Source: Cladocopium goreaui
Taxonomy: Eukaryota; Sar; Dinophyceae; Suessiales; Symbiodiniaceae
DNA length: 64,000 bases
Assembly: GCA_947184155.2 (NCBI GenBank)
Contig: CAMXCT020000910.1
Location: 133,065 to 197,064, forward strand
Direction: 5' to 3'
The notes beneath the pieces were generated by a model, which did not search any database, was not told the origin of the DNA, and saw only the letters and a program-made list of their open reading frames with translations. Every line of letters begins with the position of its first letter. The first letter of the stretch is position 1. A program made the translations under genes and the position numbers. Below are positions 31,857-41,110 of this stretch, piece after piece.

Positions 31857-34800
31857 GGTTCACCCCAGTGCCAGCAGACCCCAGCCAGGTACAGACCCAG
31901 TGCCACCGCCAGCAAGAGCCAATGCGCGATAGCGTGATTCGTGTCCCTTTCAGCATCGTTGTTGCGCCCTGGGCCTCGTATCGAACCACGAGACTGGGAC
32001 GGTGCGGCAACTCTTGCACACTCTTGGCAAGGGGCGAATCGCACCACGTTCCTTCCTCGGGTATGCCCACACCGCGGTTTGTGCCAGCGGGCCCCGCTCC
32101 AGGTGGCTTCCACGCTCCCCTGGTAGTCATCGACTTCGGAGATGGTCACGCAGTCTTTGCATGCTTCAAGCCAAAGGGTAGAAGCATCCGTGCGGGGGCA
32201 ACCTTCTTTGTGCCAGTTTGCTCTGCGGCGGTCAAGACCCCTTTGGGACGGGCGCGGGCTCCTTCGCCGAGGATTGTCCGGTGCCGGGCTCGAAGTCGAG
32301 CCTCGGCTACCGCGACGGTGGACCTCCGTGGCGCTACTGGTTGAGGCGTGCCTGCCAGCCGCAACTTCATGCCGGTGGGGGGCTCTGGGAAGGTTGTCCC
32401 TTGGCGAGAGAGCCAATGGGTCGGTCCTTGCGGGACTGTGGGCAAGGCTGCGTCGGCATGATCCCCAGGCAAGGCCTAAAAGAATTCCGGTGAGGAGAAC
32501 GAGGCCGAGCAGAACTGTCCCCTCGGAAACTAAATTTGGGGGCAACCTAGCCCCAGCGAGGACCATAGCATGGTCGTTCTCTTGCCCATGGAAATGTGCG
32601 ATCGCGTGGTTGGTGTCACGCTCCGCATCATCATTGCGCGTGGGCGACAAGGCTCCCTCCGGCACAGCCCGAGCTTCCGCTTCCTTTGCAGCCCGGTTTC
32701 TCTTCTTCGTGGCTTTTCTTTGGCGGGAGTCCGGTGCCCTACGGTATTTGGGCGCCGCCCCCCTTCCTTGTTCCCTCAGATGTTCCCGAAACTCAGCTAT
32801 CTCCCTCCGAGCCGCCTGCTGTCGTGCTTCTTCGGCTCCCTCGGGTGTTTCGATTGGTTCGTGCTTGGTGCTTCCTTCCGAAGGGGCGCCTCTCTGAAGT
32901 CCCTCCCTGTGAGCCTGGGCCCGCAAACGCGCCTTTTCTCGGCGGCGCGCCACCCAGACGCTGACTCCTGCTTCAATTTCCGAAGTGAGACGGTCCGAAC
33001 TAAGGACCTTGGCGGTCTTGGAGGGTCGAGCTGAGTTGAATCGTTCAAGCTTTCTCATGTACTCGCCCTGGCTATCCAGAGTTTCCAGATACCGGGAGTC
33101 TTCTTCTTCACATTGGCGAACCCTGTGCGTCTCAGCTTCAAGGGCTTCCTTGATTCCTTCGGCGGCTTCCTTTCGCTGCTGGGTGAGGCGTTCCAGGTCT
33201 TCAACTAGAGCTGCTTTCTCGCCTCCCGACCCTTCCGCTTCCTTCAAGGCACTTTGGAGGTTTTCCCAGTTGGCAGTGTCGGCCTCAGCGAGGGCCTGGA
33301 GCAGTTTGACCTTTCCCGTGCCAAGCTTGAGACCCTGCGCCGGGACCAGTTTTCGCTCCTCCTGGGGTTGCCCGGGCTCTACTCTACCAACCGGCCGATA
33401 CCTTGCGGGGAGCCCGATGGGCGAGTCCTCCTCTGAATCCTCTGCGGGCGGAGGTTTGACCCGTTCCAGGGGAAGGCCCTCGGGTTCCGCACCCTGCTCA
33501 TGTTTGGGTTCGAGACGCCCTGGTTTGGGGCCTCCTTTGCCGGGTTCTGGGTCCTGATGCTCCTTCACCAGCGTGGGTTTCCAGCTCGATCCGGCAGAGG
33601 TGGTACCGGGCGCGAGGCGCGCCTCGGCAACTTCTTGCCTTTCTTCCCGCTCAATCAAGCCGGGGTTGAGCTTGATTTCCGCCTCGGCCGATCCTCGGTC
33701 GCCTTCTTTCATCACTGTTCGGGTCGCGGGTGCTGGGGGCTCTTCCGGGCCCGTGTCACTCTCTTCCGATAAGTTCCAATCTGCTTCGGAGAGCGTGACG
33801 ACGGTCGGTTCCAAGGTTCGTGGGTCCACCTGGACCTCCTCTTCTCCCTCTTCCACCTTGAGCCCGGCAACAGCCGACGCCAAACCGGTCGCGGTCTGAG
33901 CAAGGCCCTCCTTTAGGTCCTGTTCCTGCTTAAGGCTGCCGGGTGGCCAGGCGGGGAGCCTTGAGCCAGAGCCTGCAGCTCCCGCGGCGCCTGTCTTGTA
34001 GAAGGGCACTGGCGACGCCTGCTCGGGTCGGGCTCGGGCGCGAGTGCTTTCCGAAGCGAACCAAAAATCGTCAGTCGTCCATGCGACGACCTTTCCCAAG
34101 GCTTCAGGCGGGATGTCGGTATCGGCCAGCCAGACGTCGTTACCCGTCACTCTGAAAGAAACTCCGGCCTCCTGGGCTTTCCGCGTATCGACGGGCACTC
34201 TCGTCTCCAGGTCGGCCCTCCACTTGTTTGATGCCCGTTCCGGGTCAACCAAGTGAACCATTCTGCGGCTTGCTGACAGCCCACTTTGCACAATGCTGGC
34301 CGTGTGCTTGTGGTATGAGCCATGCACAAGCAGGGCAGGGACTTCGGAGGGTTCGACCAACACTCCTGGTCCGACGACCCCTGGTATGGTGTGCCCGGAC
34401 CAGGCTGCCACACAGCTCCTTCCGGTGCTCTCATCTGTTCGCACCACGAAGCGCTGTTTCCAGTTGCCTTCCACTTCGGCCCGAACCGCCTCCTCAGTGA
34501 GGTACCTTTCCGGCCATCGGAGCTTCGCACGGAGGTACCCTCTCAGGTGGTCCATCGTGACCCATCCATCCTCCGTGATGTGGCACTCGGCACTTCCTGC
34601 TTCGTGTCTGAGGCAGGAGGCGAGGGCTTTCGAGAACTGGGTACTCCAGTCCTCTTCCTTTTTCTTACGGCGCTTGGTGCCTCCGGCCCTCCGCTCCACC
34701 TCCCAACCTCTGCTTTGGAGCCAGGCCATGAGCGCCGCTCGCGCCTTATCTTCCCACGGGAGCGAACAAATTCCGACTCTTTCAGAATCTGAGTTCCCGG

Positions 34801-35407
34801 GCTCGAAGCAAGCCTCGGGAGTTTCGTCCGCCTCCCGACTTTCAGCCTTCGCCTCAGCAGCGCTGGACTGTTCGGGCTCAAAGCAACTACCGCTGGCGCC
34901 CCGATCCGTCCCCAGAGCGCTCGCCCAACGGCCCGCTACCAGAGCCAGGCTGCGGGGGGTACCCATGAGCCTTTCCAAGGCAAGTTCAGTGGAGGGGGTG
35001 TCCTTGGGATGTTGTTCTGCTCTACCACCTAACAACCTAAATGCCTCCCCGGGCGTGATGGTGCGCGCCGCGGGGCCATTAGCACTGTACCCAAGCAACA
35101 AAAGAGAATCTTTATTGTCATTACCCCATGACCCATGATGTAATTGGGGGAGCGGTTTAAAAGGGTCCCAAACATGACGCCTACCTTCGGGGGTTTGCAG
35201 AGTCCCTCGAGGCTTTGGAGTAGCCTGACCCAGGTGCGGCATAGCGCTGTCCAGCTTCAGGCGACCAGTTTTCCAGGTGGCGTCTGGTACCTTCTTGTCT
35301 TCCAACAACCATTCAGTGGGGTAAGTGTGCAAGGGTGGCGTAGCGGGTTCCGCGTCGAGCGTAAGACAGGGTGCTGGAGGCAGGCGCTTTTCTGCGGGAA
35401 CCGCCAT
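31634..35407 (-). CDS. 1257-aa accessory protein with a Tpt1/KptA-like RNA 2'-phosphotransferase domain
   Basis: About aa 255-450 match the Tpt1/KptA fold end to end: FSKALASCLRHEAG (the catalytic Arg-His pair), DGWVTMDHL, the GHTIPGV strand, LLVHGSYHKHTASIVQSGL, MVHLVDP, and DTRKAQEAGVSF..DIPPEALGKV. Known members move an internal RNA 2'-phosphate to NAD+, or ADP-ribosylate nucleic acid ends. The Arg normally before the QGHS-like motif appears to be Ala here (VAAWSGHT). The rest is low-complexity, Glu/Arg/Pro-rich coiled coil (about aa 640-900), then a C-terminal part with two membrane-like segments (VLLGLVLLTGILLGLAWG; WLLLAVALGLYLAGVCW), a repeated DAERDTNHAIAH peptide and two WHKxxC..CxxC motifs. 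Its role in the element is unknown. Confidence 0.8.
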   Translation of the reverse strand: MAVPAEKRLPPAPCLTLDAEPATPPLHTYPTEWLLEDKKVPDATWKTGRLKLDSAMPHLGQATPKPRGTLQTPEGRRHVWDPFKPLPQLHHGSWGNDNKDSLLLLGYSANGPAARTITPGEAFRLLGGRAEQHPKDTPSTELALERLMGTPRSLALVAGRWASALGTDRGASGSCFEPEQSSAAEAKAESREADETPEACFEPGNSDSERVGICSLPWEDKARAALMAWLQSRGWEVERRAGGTKRRKKKEEDWSTQFSKALASCLRHEAGSAECHITEDGWVTMDHLRGYLRAKLRWPERYLTEEAVRAEVEGNWKQRFVVRTDESTGRSCVAAWSGHTIPGVVGPGVLVEPSEVPALLVHGSYHKHTASIVQSGLSASRRMVHLVDPERASNKWRADLETRVPVDTRKAQEAGVSFRVTGNDVWLADTDIPPEALGKVVAWTTDDFWFASESTRARARPEQASPVPFYKTGAAGAAGSGSRLPAWPPGSLKQEQDLKEGLAQTATGLASAVAGLKVEEGEEEVQVDPRTLEPTVVTLSEADWNLSEESDTGPEEPPAPATRTVMKEGDRGSAEAEIKLNPGLIEREERQEVAEARLAPGTTSAGSSWKPTLVKEHQDPEPGKGGPKPGRLEPKHEQGAEPEGLPLERVKPPPAEDSEEDSPIGLPARYRPVGRVEPGQPQEERKLVPAQGLKLGTGKVKLLQALAEADTANWENLQSALKEAEGSGGEKAALVEDLERLTQQRKEAAEGIKEALEAETHRVRQCEEEDSRYLETLDSQGEYMRKLERFNSARPSKTAKVLSSDRLTSEIEAGVSVWVARRREKARLRAQAHREGLQRGAPSEGSTKHEPIETPEGAEEARQQAARREIAEFREHLREQGRGAAPKYRRAPDSRQRKATKKRNRAAKEAEARAVPEGALSPTRNDDAERDTNHAIAHFHGQENDHAMVLAGARLPPNLVSEGTVLLGLVLLTGILLGLAWGSCRRSLAHSPARTDPLALSPRDNLPRAPHRHEVAAGRHASTSSATEVHRRGSRGSTSSPAPDNPRRRSPRPSQRGLDRRRANWHKEGCPRTDASTLWLEACKDCVTISEVDDYQGSVEATWSGARWHKPRCGHTRGRNVVRFAPCQECARVAAPSQSRGSIRGPGRNNDAERDTNHAIAHWLLLAVALGLYLAGVCWHWGEPCGDPQEGQEKTRVGVLGAARSDSNPTTSPSRLPDLLPVKPRVRNRVSRSRGGWVALRLLGRRKGRLDPRWAYA

Positions 35408-35458
35408 CAGTATCCATCGCTTCCACCAGCACTGATCCTGGAGAGTGCGGCCGCTGAC

Positions 35459-38226
35459 TTAGAAGACACGGGTATGCCATCCTGCATCCTCCAGAATTCT
35501 TTCGGCTGCTCTGGGGCCATGAGAGGTGATGGAATCGACCCAGACTCCTTCCGGCTCCCACCTCACAGCAAGCTCGGCGAAGCGAGCAGCCGTAGCCACT
35601 TCGCCTCTGCCGCCTGGGTGGAAAAGGCACACATACCGCTCCGGGGTACATTCTCGGTGGCTTGCCTCTTCCAGGGTGTGTCTCTGGACGATAAGCCCCT
35701 TGGAGACAAGCTCGATTTCATAAGGGCCGGCCTCTCCAATCTCAGCGCACACCAGACCTTCTTTCAACGGAAACGGGTGCTTATTCGGACCCTCTGGATG
35801 CCTTCGGAGCCCTAACTGGAGGGCTGCAGCCTTATCTCCATGGTCCATTCCACCCCAAAGGAGGGCCCTTCGAGTCCAACCTTTGTCGAGAGTCCCCAAG
35901 AGCACCTCCGAGAACGGGAGCTTACGGAGCCCATGTTCCTCCAGAATGCTTTGTGCTTCGGCACGCGTGAGGCTGTCGGCAACCTGGTTGTGGTATGTCC
36001 GAACATAGCTTGCAAGGCTGCGAGCAACTGCAGCAGGAACCTTGCCGCAGGGGGCCCAGCCTGTCTTTTCTCAAGCCAGGAGATAACGTTCTGGTTGTCC
36101 CCCGCGTAAATCACAATCTTTCCCCTCCAAGCAGTCCAGCGGGTGCAGGCGAGTGACACCACGGCGAGGAGCTCGGCGAGTGAGATCAGAAGACCATCTT
36201 CGGGATCGGTTCGATCCTCGGAGTACGGTCCCGACTGCTCCTCGTCAGTTCCCTCTTCCCCTCCGCAGAAGTAGCGGATCCGTTGCCAAACGAGGCTCGC
36301 GGGCTCGACAATTGCTACCTTTCCATGCCAGTCAACTGCCGCCACCCTTTCTGGAGTGGCATCTCCACAGGCCCAAACCACCTGGGATTGCATCCCTGGG
36401 AAGGAGAGCAGTTCCGAAATCGAGAGGGCCGCATTGAGCGGGTGAGTGAACCGTACCTCCCAAGAGGCGCTGACGTCCACCAACAAACGTTGAAGCTCAA
36501 TAGCCTCCCAAAATCGGTTCCAAGTCTCTCTTTGTTGCTTCTCATCCCCTTTGGCTCGAGCCTGGCCCTGCGGGTCCGCAGGGCCAAGGAGGTCATTTGT
36601 ACACCCCAAATACGGGCTCAGGCCCGGGAGCACCGCCAACCAAAACTGCTGGTTGCCTCTCAATTGTTGGATGAGGCGCAGCGAGACATGAGTGCATCCA
36701 CTGTCAAAGTCAGGCAAGTGCAGGAGGTGATACGCCTTCTCCAGCTTGGCACTTGGCAGGCTTCGGGTGTTGGTTTGGGTATCGTAAATGAGCCCCCAAA
36801 TAAGTTTGCGAGTTTCCAACCGTCCCTCAAGCCAATCCTTTCCTTCGTTGATGCTGGCATCCCCAAGAACAGCACGAGTCAGATGCTCCGTCAGTGCCAC
36901 CGAGGTTTCCGGTCTCAGCCCAATCTCGGGTTCGATCAGCACCGTGTCGTCCATGAGGACGAAAGAATGGTATGGGACTGTATCCTCCCACCTGGAGTTT
37001 TCGGGCGCGAAGGCTTCGTGAGCCAGTTTAATGACCCAAGCATAGTGCATGTACTCTCCGGGCGCACCGCACCAGCCAAAAGTCAAAAACCCATAGACTA
37101 TGGTGATGCCTTCCTGAGTATTGCTGTATTCAGCTGGAAGATCTGCAGCGAAAAGCTTGGAGTCCTCTAGCCGAACCGGGATCCACTTGAAGGCTTCGGA
37201 TACGTCCTTTTTGCTGAGCAGGATTCGGATCCTAGGGTACCGAAGCTTCCACCACAGTATTGCTCTGGCGACCTCCTGGTGTCGTGGTTGGAGCGCAGGC
37301 GGGTGCCGGGACTTGTGACAGTACCTGTTCACCGGCGTGGCGTCCCAGATGACCCTACCCTTATCGGAGACCGTGCGGTCTGGATTCATCTTGGGGACCC
37401 TGGCCATTGGGACTGACACAACCCCTTCCAAGCCCTTGCCGGTGTCGAAGCAGAGCAGGGAACGGCCTTTGCTGGCGTCGTCCCAGAGTTGCGCAGCAGC
37501 TTCGTCGAGGTGTTCCTTCAAGCTCGGGTGAGGCGCACTCTTGGTCCGAGTAGTTTCCTCTAAGTCAGCAGATGCCTCGACTCCCCAGATAGCCACATGC
37601 CTCGCCCTTTCTAAAACTGCCGGGTGAACCAGCCCCTCAAAGAAGTCACTATGCAGACCAGACATGTGATCACCTCGTTCCTGCACCCAGACCCTGCGGA
37701 TAGCCCGGAGGGCTTCTTGCCATCCACCGGCTGCTGCCAGAAGAGCCGATCCTTTCTGAGCAGCAGACGCGAAATGTTCAGCGGAGAAAGCTCGGTTTCG
37801 GAAGAAATCCAGATATTCCTTTGTCGCCTGCTCGACTGCCGGGTCTAGCGGCCGCGCCAGGGGGCCTTTCAAGCCATGGAAGTCTTTGCCCAAGTTAGAG
37901 AACGAAGAGGCCCCTCCCCCCCCCGAGGAAGTGCAGCCCCCTTGAACCACAAAGGGGGCGCCCCCCGCCCGTCGCAAGCCGGCGCCGGGCGCGAAACACG
38001 CCTCAGCGCCGTCGAAGAGGACGGAGGCGAGGGGAGAGGAATGCGGCAACTCCGATGAGGGCGACCCAACGGCAATAGCCAGCGCCGAAGAGGTGGTTTT
38101 CAGGCACAAGTAGGCGGCCGGGGACGGTCCACAAAGCGCCGCAGTCATGGGGTCAACGGGCGAAGCTGGAAGGCGAACCCGGTGAAATGGCGAAAGAAGC
38201 TGGATGGCCGCGGGATCTTTCCACAC
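35459..38226 (-). CDS. reverse transcriptase-RNase H of the DIRS-type element, frameshifted near 36.0 kb
   Basis: The first frame gives 804 aa (38,226-35,812). Reverse transcriptase motifs: A, LLSKKDVSEAFKWIPV (about aa 337); B, FGWCGAPGEYM (about 385); C, FVLMDDTVLI (about 422), with MDD in place of the common YxDD. RNase H: SLAELLAVVSL (about 685) and YAGDNQNVISW (about 708). Near 36,000-36,010 the frame is lost: the RNase H tail reads YHNQVADSLTRAEAQSILEE in the next frame, which stays open to a stop at 35,459. So the real product is about 920 aa and this copy carries a 1-nt shift. It synthesises the cDNA and removes RNA. Confidence 0.85.
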
Positions 38227-41110
38227 GGGACTGGTCAGAGGGTGAACAAGAGAAGTGCCCGGGCAGGTTCAACTGATGCTGACCAAGCTCAAGCGTAAAT
38301 TGCAGGTGCTGGTGGGCAGAAGACCCCAAGGCGCTGGTGGAAGACTCAGGCCCGCGGCCGAGGCCCGTGCGGGGCAGGAGGACCCACACGTGGCGAGGGC
38401 GCAAGAGAGTGAGAGCTGCGCGAAGAAGAGAGCGCACACGGCCATCGCAGAAGTTGCGGCTAGTGGCCGGACCGACAAAAAGGGCGGCGCCAACCGGCGC
38501 GTCCGGGGTGTTGTCCCAACCGAGAGCGTCAACGTATATCCCCAAAAAATGGAGCGGTTGGCCTGGCTCAGGGAGTTGTTGGCCAGGGAAGAGCTCCTGC
38601 AGGTCCTCGCGGGCCCATTGTTCGGAGGGGGGTTCGTCGACTTCCCACCAAGATGCTCCTGCCCGGAAATCTAAGGCAGCCGTCTCAGCGGGAAAAGGGT
38701 ACAAGCCGAACACCCCGGTGGTGACGCCGGTACGGCGCATAGGGTCATCTTGGCAGCGCGGGCATGGTTTCGGGGCACGGGCGCGATGACGCGCCCCGTG
38801 CTCGGCGGCCGCTTCCAGGTGGACTTCCCAGCCAGCAGCAGTGACAATCCGCACGTTGTCCGGGATAGAAGTCGTGACTTCCGGGAGGAGTAACCGCATG
38901 TGGCCCTGGTGAACCAGGAGCCAGATAAGGGACTTCGGGTCGGAACGACTGTGGGCCCCCTGGATGACTTCGCAAGAGGTGCGGTTCCAAGCGTCCATGC
39001 GGACAAGACAAAACGAGACGTCCGCGGCCTCTGGCAAGGGAAAGGCCGCCAGGCACCGGTAATCCTTGTCGTGGCCGAAGAAGAGAGCGTCGTGCACGAA
39101 GATGCGCAAGTCGTCTTCAGCTTGAGTGCAAACGTCAGGTTCCGGGCCCAAGTTGTCCGCGCAAGCCATCGCCAGGCGGAAAGTTTCCTCCTGTAAGGCT
39201 GCCGCTTTGAGGCGGACCTCGGAGAGAGCAGGCACACGATTCGTGGTATGGGCCAGAAGGCCAGCGGCCACATGCAGGTAGAAGCACTGTCGGGGCTCCG
39301 TCTCTGGTTTGGGGCATTCCAGAGGTTGCAGCTCAGGATGCACGGGTGCGAGCTGGTCGCCGTAGTCATAGACCGCATGGTCACCGTCTCTCCAGCGAAA
39401 GGTCGCCCAAGAGTACCCGTCGAAGCCGTGTGCTGAGAATTGCCCCAATGCTCCGCGTCCCTCTCGCGACCCAACATGCGTGTCGGGGTGATTATGGAGA
39501 TAGTCAGTAGCTTCTGAAGCAAGTTCTGCACTGCCTTCTCGAATAGCGTCCTCAAGGAATTCTTGAACATCGTGAGCGTTTGGAGCCCGGTCATTGACGG
39601 CTGTCAGCCGGTTGCGCAGATAGATGCCCAGGTGCTGGGGTAGATCTGGGAGAAGGCCGCAGCTGTCAATCTCGTCCATGCAGTGACGCTTGGCTTGGAT
39701 CGTGGCAGAGTCGGGTGGCTCCCGGTAAGTGACCGTGCGCACAGCGGGGGGCGCGTGGTCGAGAGTCCAACTTGCAGCAGCTTCTCCTGTCATAAGTCGA
39801 GCAAGGGGATCTTCCATATCAGTGGCGGCGAAATTGGCTAGCGCCGCTGGCGCTGGGGTCCAGCCAGCTCGGGTGTCTTCCCGGTATTGGGTCGAGGCAT
39901 CCTGAGGAGGAGGACCCCCGGTCCGCTTAGCCATTTCTTTCGCCCTTTTGCCTTCCTGAATGTTGGACTCTAGCTTCTGGGCTTGCTCCTTTCGGATGGA
40001 TTCGATGGCAGCGTCCACCTGGTCTCCTCTGAGTTTCGGACGGGCGGGATGCCCGCCTCGTCGCAAGAGTTGCATCTGCACGCTCCAATCGAGAGTATCC
40101 CAGCGTGGCACGTTGCCATGGTGCGAATGCGGGCAATCTTTTCCCTTGTTGCATTTGCGGTGGGAAAAGTGATCCCAACACAGATACTTCCCGTCTTTGT
40201 CTTTCGGGCGGTGATCCATGGAGCGGCCCGCCTCCTTGCTGGTCAAAGCATTTCCCAGGAGGGGGGCGGGTTCCTTGACGGCGGTGCCAGCGCCAGGGGC
40301 ACTCCCTTTGCTTCCAGCCCGTGAGTTCCTAGGGTTGGGAGCGGCCGGTTGCGCTTTGTCTGGTCCGCCGATATCTTCAGCTCCAGCTCGTCCGCCAGTG
40401 AGTGGGGACGGTCTCTTAAGGGCCATTGACCAGCAAGCACGATCCAACATGCGCTGTTGGCGAGGAACAATATCCGTTTGGAAGTACTCTCCTGGTGCCT
40501 GAAGGTCGAAAGTTTGAGGCAGCCGGAGCCAGGGTTCGCCATTGTCCCCGGGGGAGGTGGCGAAAAACCGAAGACGGTCAAAGCTAGGGCTCTCGTCTTG
40601 CATTTCCCGCCTGGCTCTTCGATCGAGCGCTCTTAACTCTTCCGTGAAGCGAGCCCAGAGCTCCTCCCACACACTCATGACCGAGTGCAACGGCCACGCA
40701 TGGGCATATTCTTCCCCAAACTTAAGGAGTTGTGCCGCAGCCTTCTCCCAACTGCCATAGTACTCTGCCCCCAGGATACATGCCATGGCCCAAGCTTGGC
40801 GTAGAGCATTTCGGTACCAATTGGACAGAGTAGTAGGGTTCCGCGCCCGTTTTTCCAGCTTGTTATCCCCAGGCGGGCTAAACAAGTCAAACTCCTCCTC
40901 CGAGGTCTGGGCAAAATCGGCCACAGTGAGGCAATAGTCAGGCGGATTACCTTTGCCCCCGAAACTGAGGGAAGCGGCCCCAAAGGCGATGCCACCGGGA
41001 AGCTGATTTCTCTCAACAAGGGCCGGTTCTGCGTCGCTACAGACTTTAGGGCGTGGTACGGCTCCTTTCCGACCGTGGCTTCCCCAAGGTGCACCGTCAG
41101 CGTGTCGCAC
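38153..41110 (-). CDS. CCCH zinc-finger gag-like protein with possible OTU-like protease region
   Basis: 985 aa. About aa 60-170 are helical and charged (LSNWYRNALRQAWAMACILG and onward), as in capsid-type proteins. A textbook C-x8-C-x5-C-x3-H finger (CWDHFSHRKCNKGKDCPHSH) lies at about aa 308-330 and probably binds RNA. About aa 605-745 run from RQCFYLHVAAGLLAHTT to WLLVHQGHMRLL, where a Cys box and a His strand sit as in OTU cysteine proteases. That is a weak, spacing-based guess; a protease would make sense because none is seen elsewhere. Overlaps the upstream ORF by 436 bp and the next by 74 bp. Confidence 0.7.
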   Translation of the reverse strand: MRHADGAPWGSHGRKGAVPRPKVCSDAEPALVERNQLPGGIAFGAASLSFGGKGNPPDYCLTVADFAQTSEEEFDLFSPPGDNKLEKRARNPTTLSNWYRNALRQAWAMACILGAEYYGSWEKAAAQLLKFGEEYAHAWPLHSVMSVWEELWARFTEELRALDRRARREMQDESPSFDRLRFFATSPGDNGEPWLRLPQTFDLQAPGEYFQTDIVPRQQRMLDRACWSMALKRPSPLTGGRAGAEDIGGPDKAQPAAPNPRNSRAGSKGSAPGAGTAVKEPAPLLGNALTSKEAGRSMDHRPKDKDGKYLCWDHFSHRKCNKGKDCPHSHHGNVPRWDTLDWSVQMQLLRRGGHPARPKLRGDQVDAAIESIRKEQAQKLESNIQEGKRAKEMAKRTGGPPPQDASTQYREDTRAGWTPAPAALANFAATDMEDPLARLMTGEAAASWTLDHAPPAVRTVTYREPPDSATIQAKRHCMDEIDSCGLLPDLPQHLGIYLRNRLTAVNDRAPNAHDVQEFLEDAIREGSAELASEATDYLHNHPDTHVGSREGRGALGQFSAHGFDGYSWATFRWRDGDHAVYDYGDQLAPVHPELQPLECPKPETEPRQCFYLHVAAGLLAHTTNRVPALSEVRLKAAALQEETFRLAMACADNLGPEPDVCTQAEDDLRIFVHDALFFGHDKDYRCLAAFPLPEAADVSFCLVRMDAWNRTSCEVIQGAHSRSDPKSLIWLLVHQGHMRLLLPEVTTSIPDNVRIVTAAGWEVHLEAAAEHGARHRARAPKPCPRCQDDPMRRTGVTTGVFGLYPFPAETAALDFRAGASWWEVDEPPSEQWAREDLQELFPGQQLPEPGQPLHFLGIYVDALGWDNTPDAPVGAALFVGPATSRNFCDGRVRSLLRAALTLLRPRHVWVLLPRTGLGRGPESSTSALGSSAHQHLQFTLELGQHQLNLPGHFSCSPSDQSRVERSRGHPASFAISPGSPSSFAR

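Noticed and set aside
32142..35815. Long plus-strand open frames (up to 281 aa) across the DIRS-type element
   Set aside because: GC-rich antisense shadows of the 1257-aa and RT ORFs; no conserved domain was seen in them.
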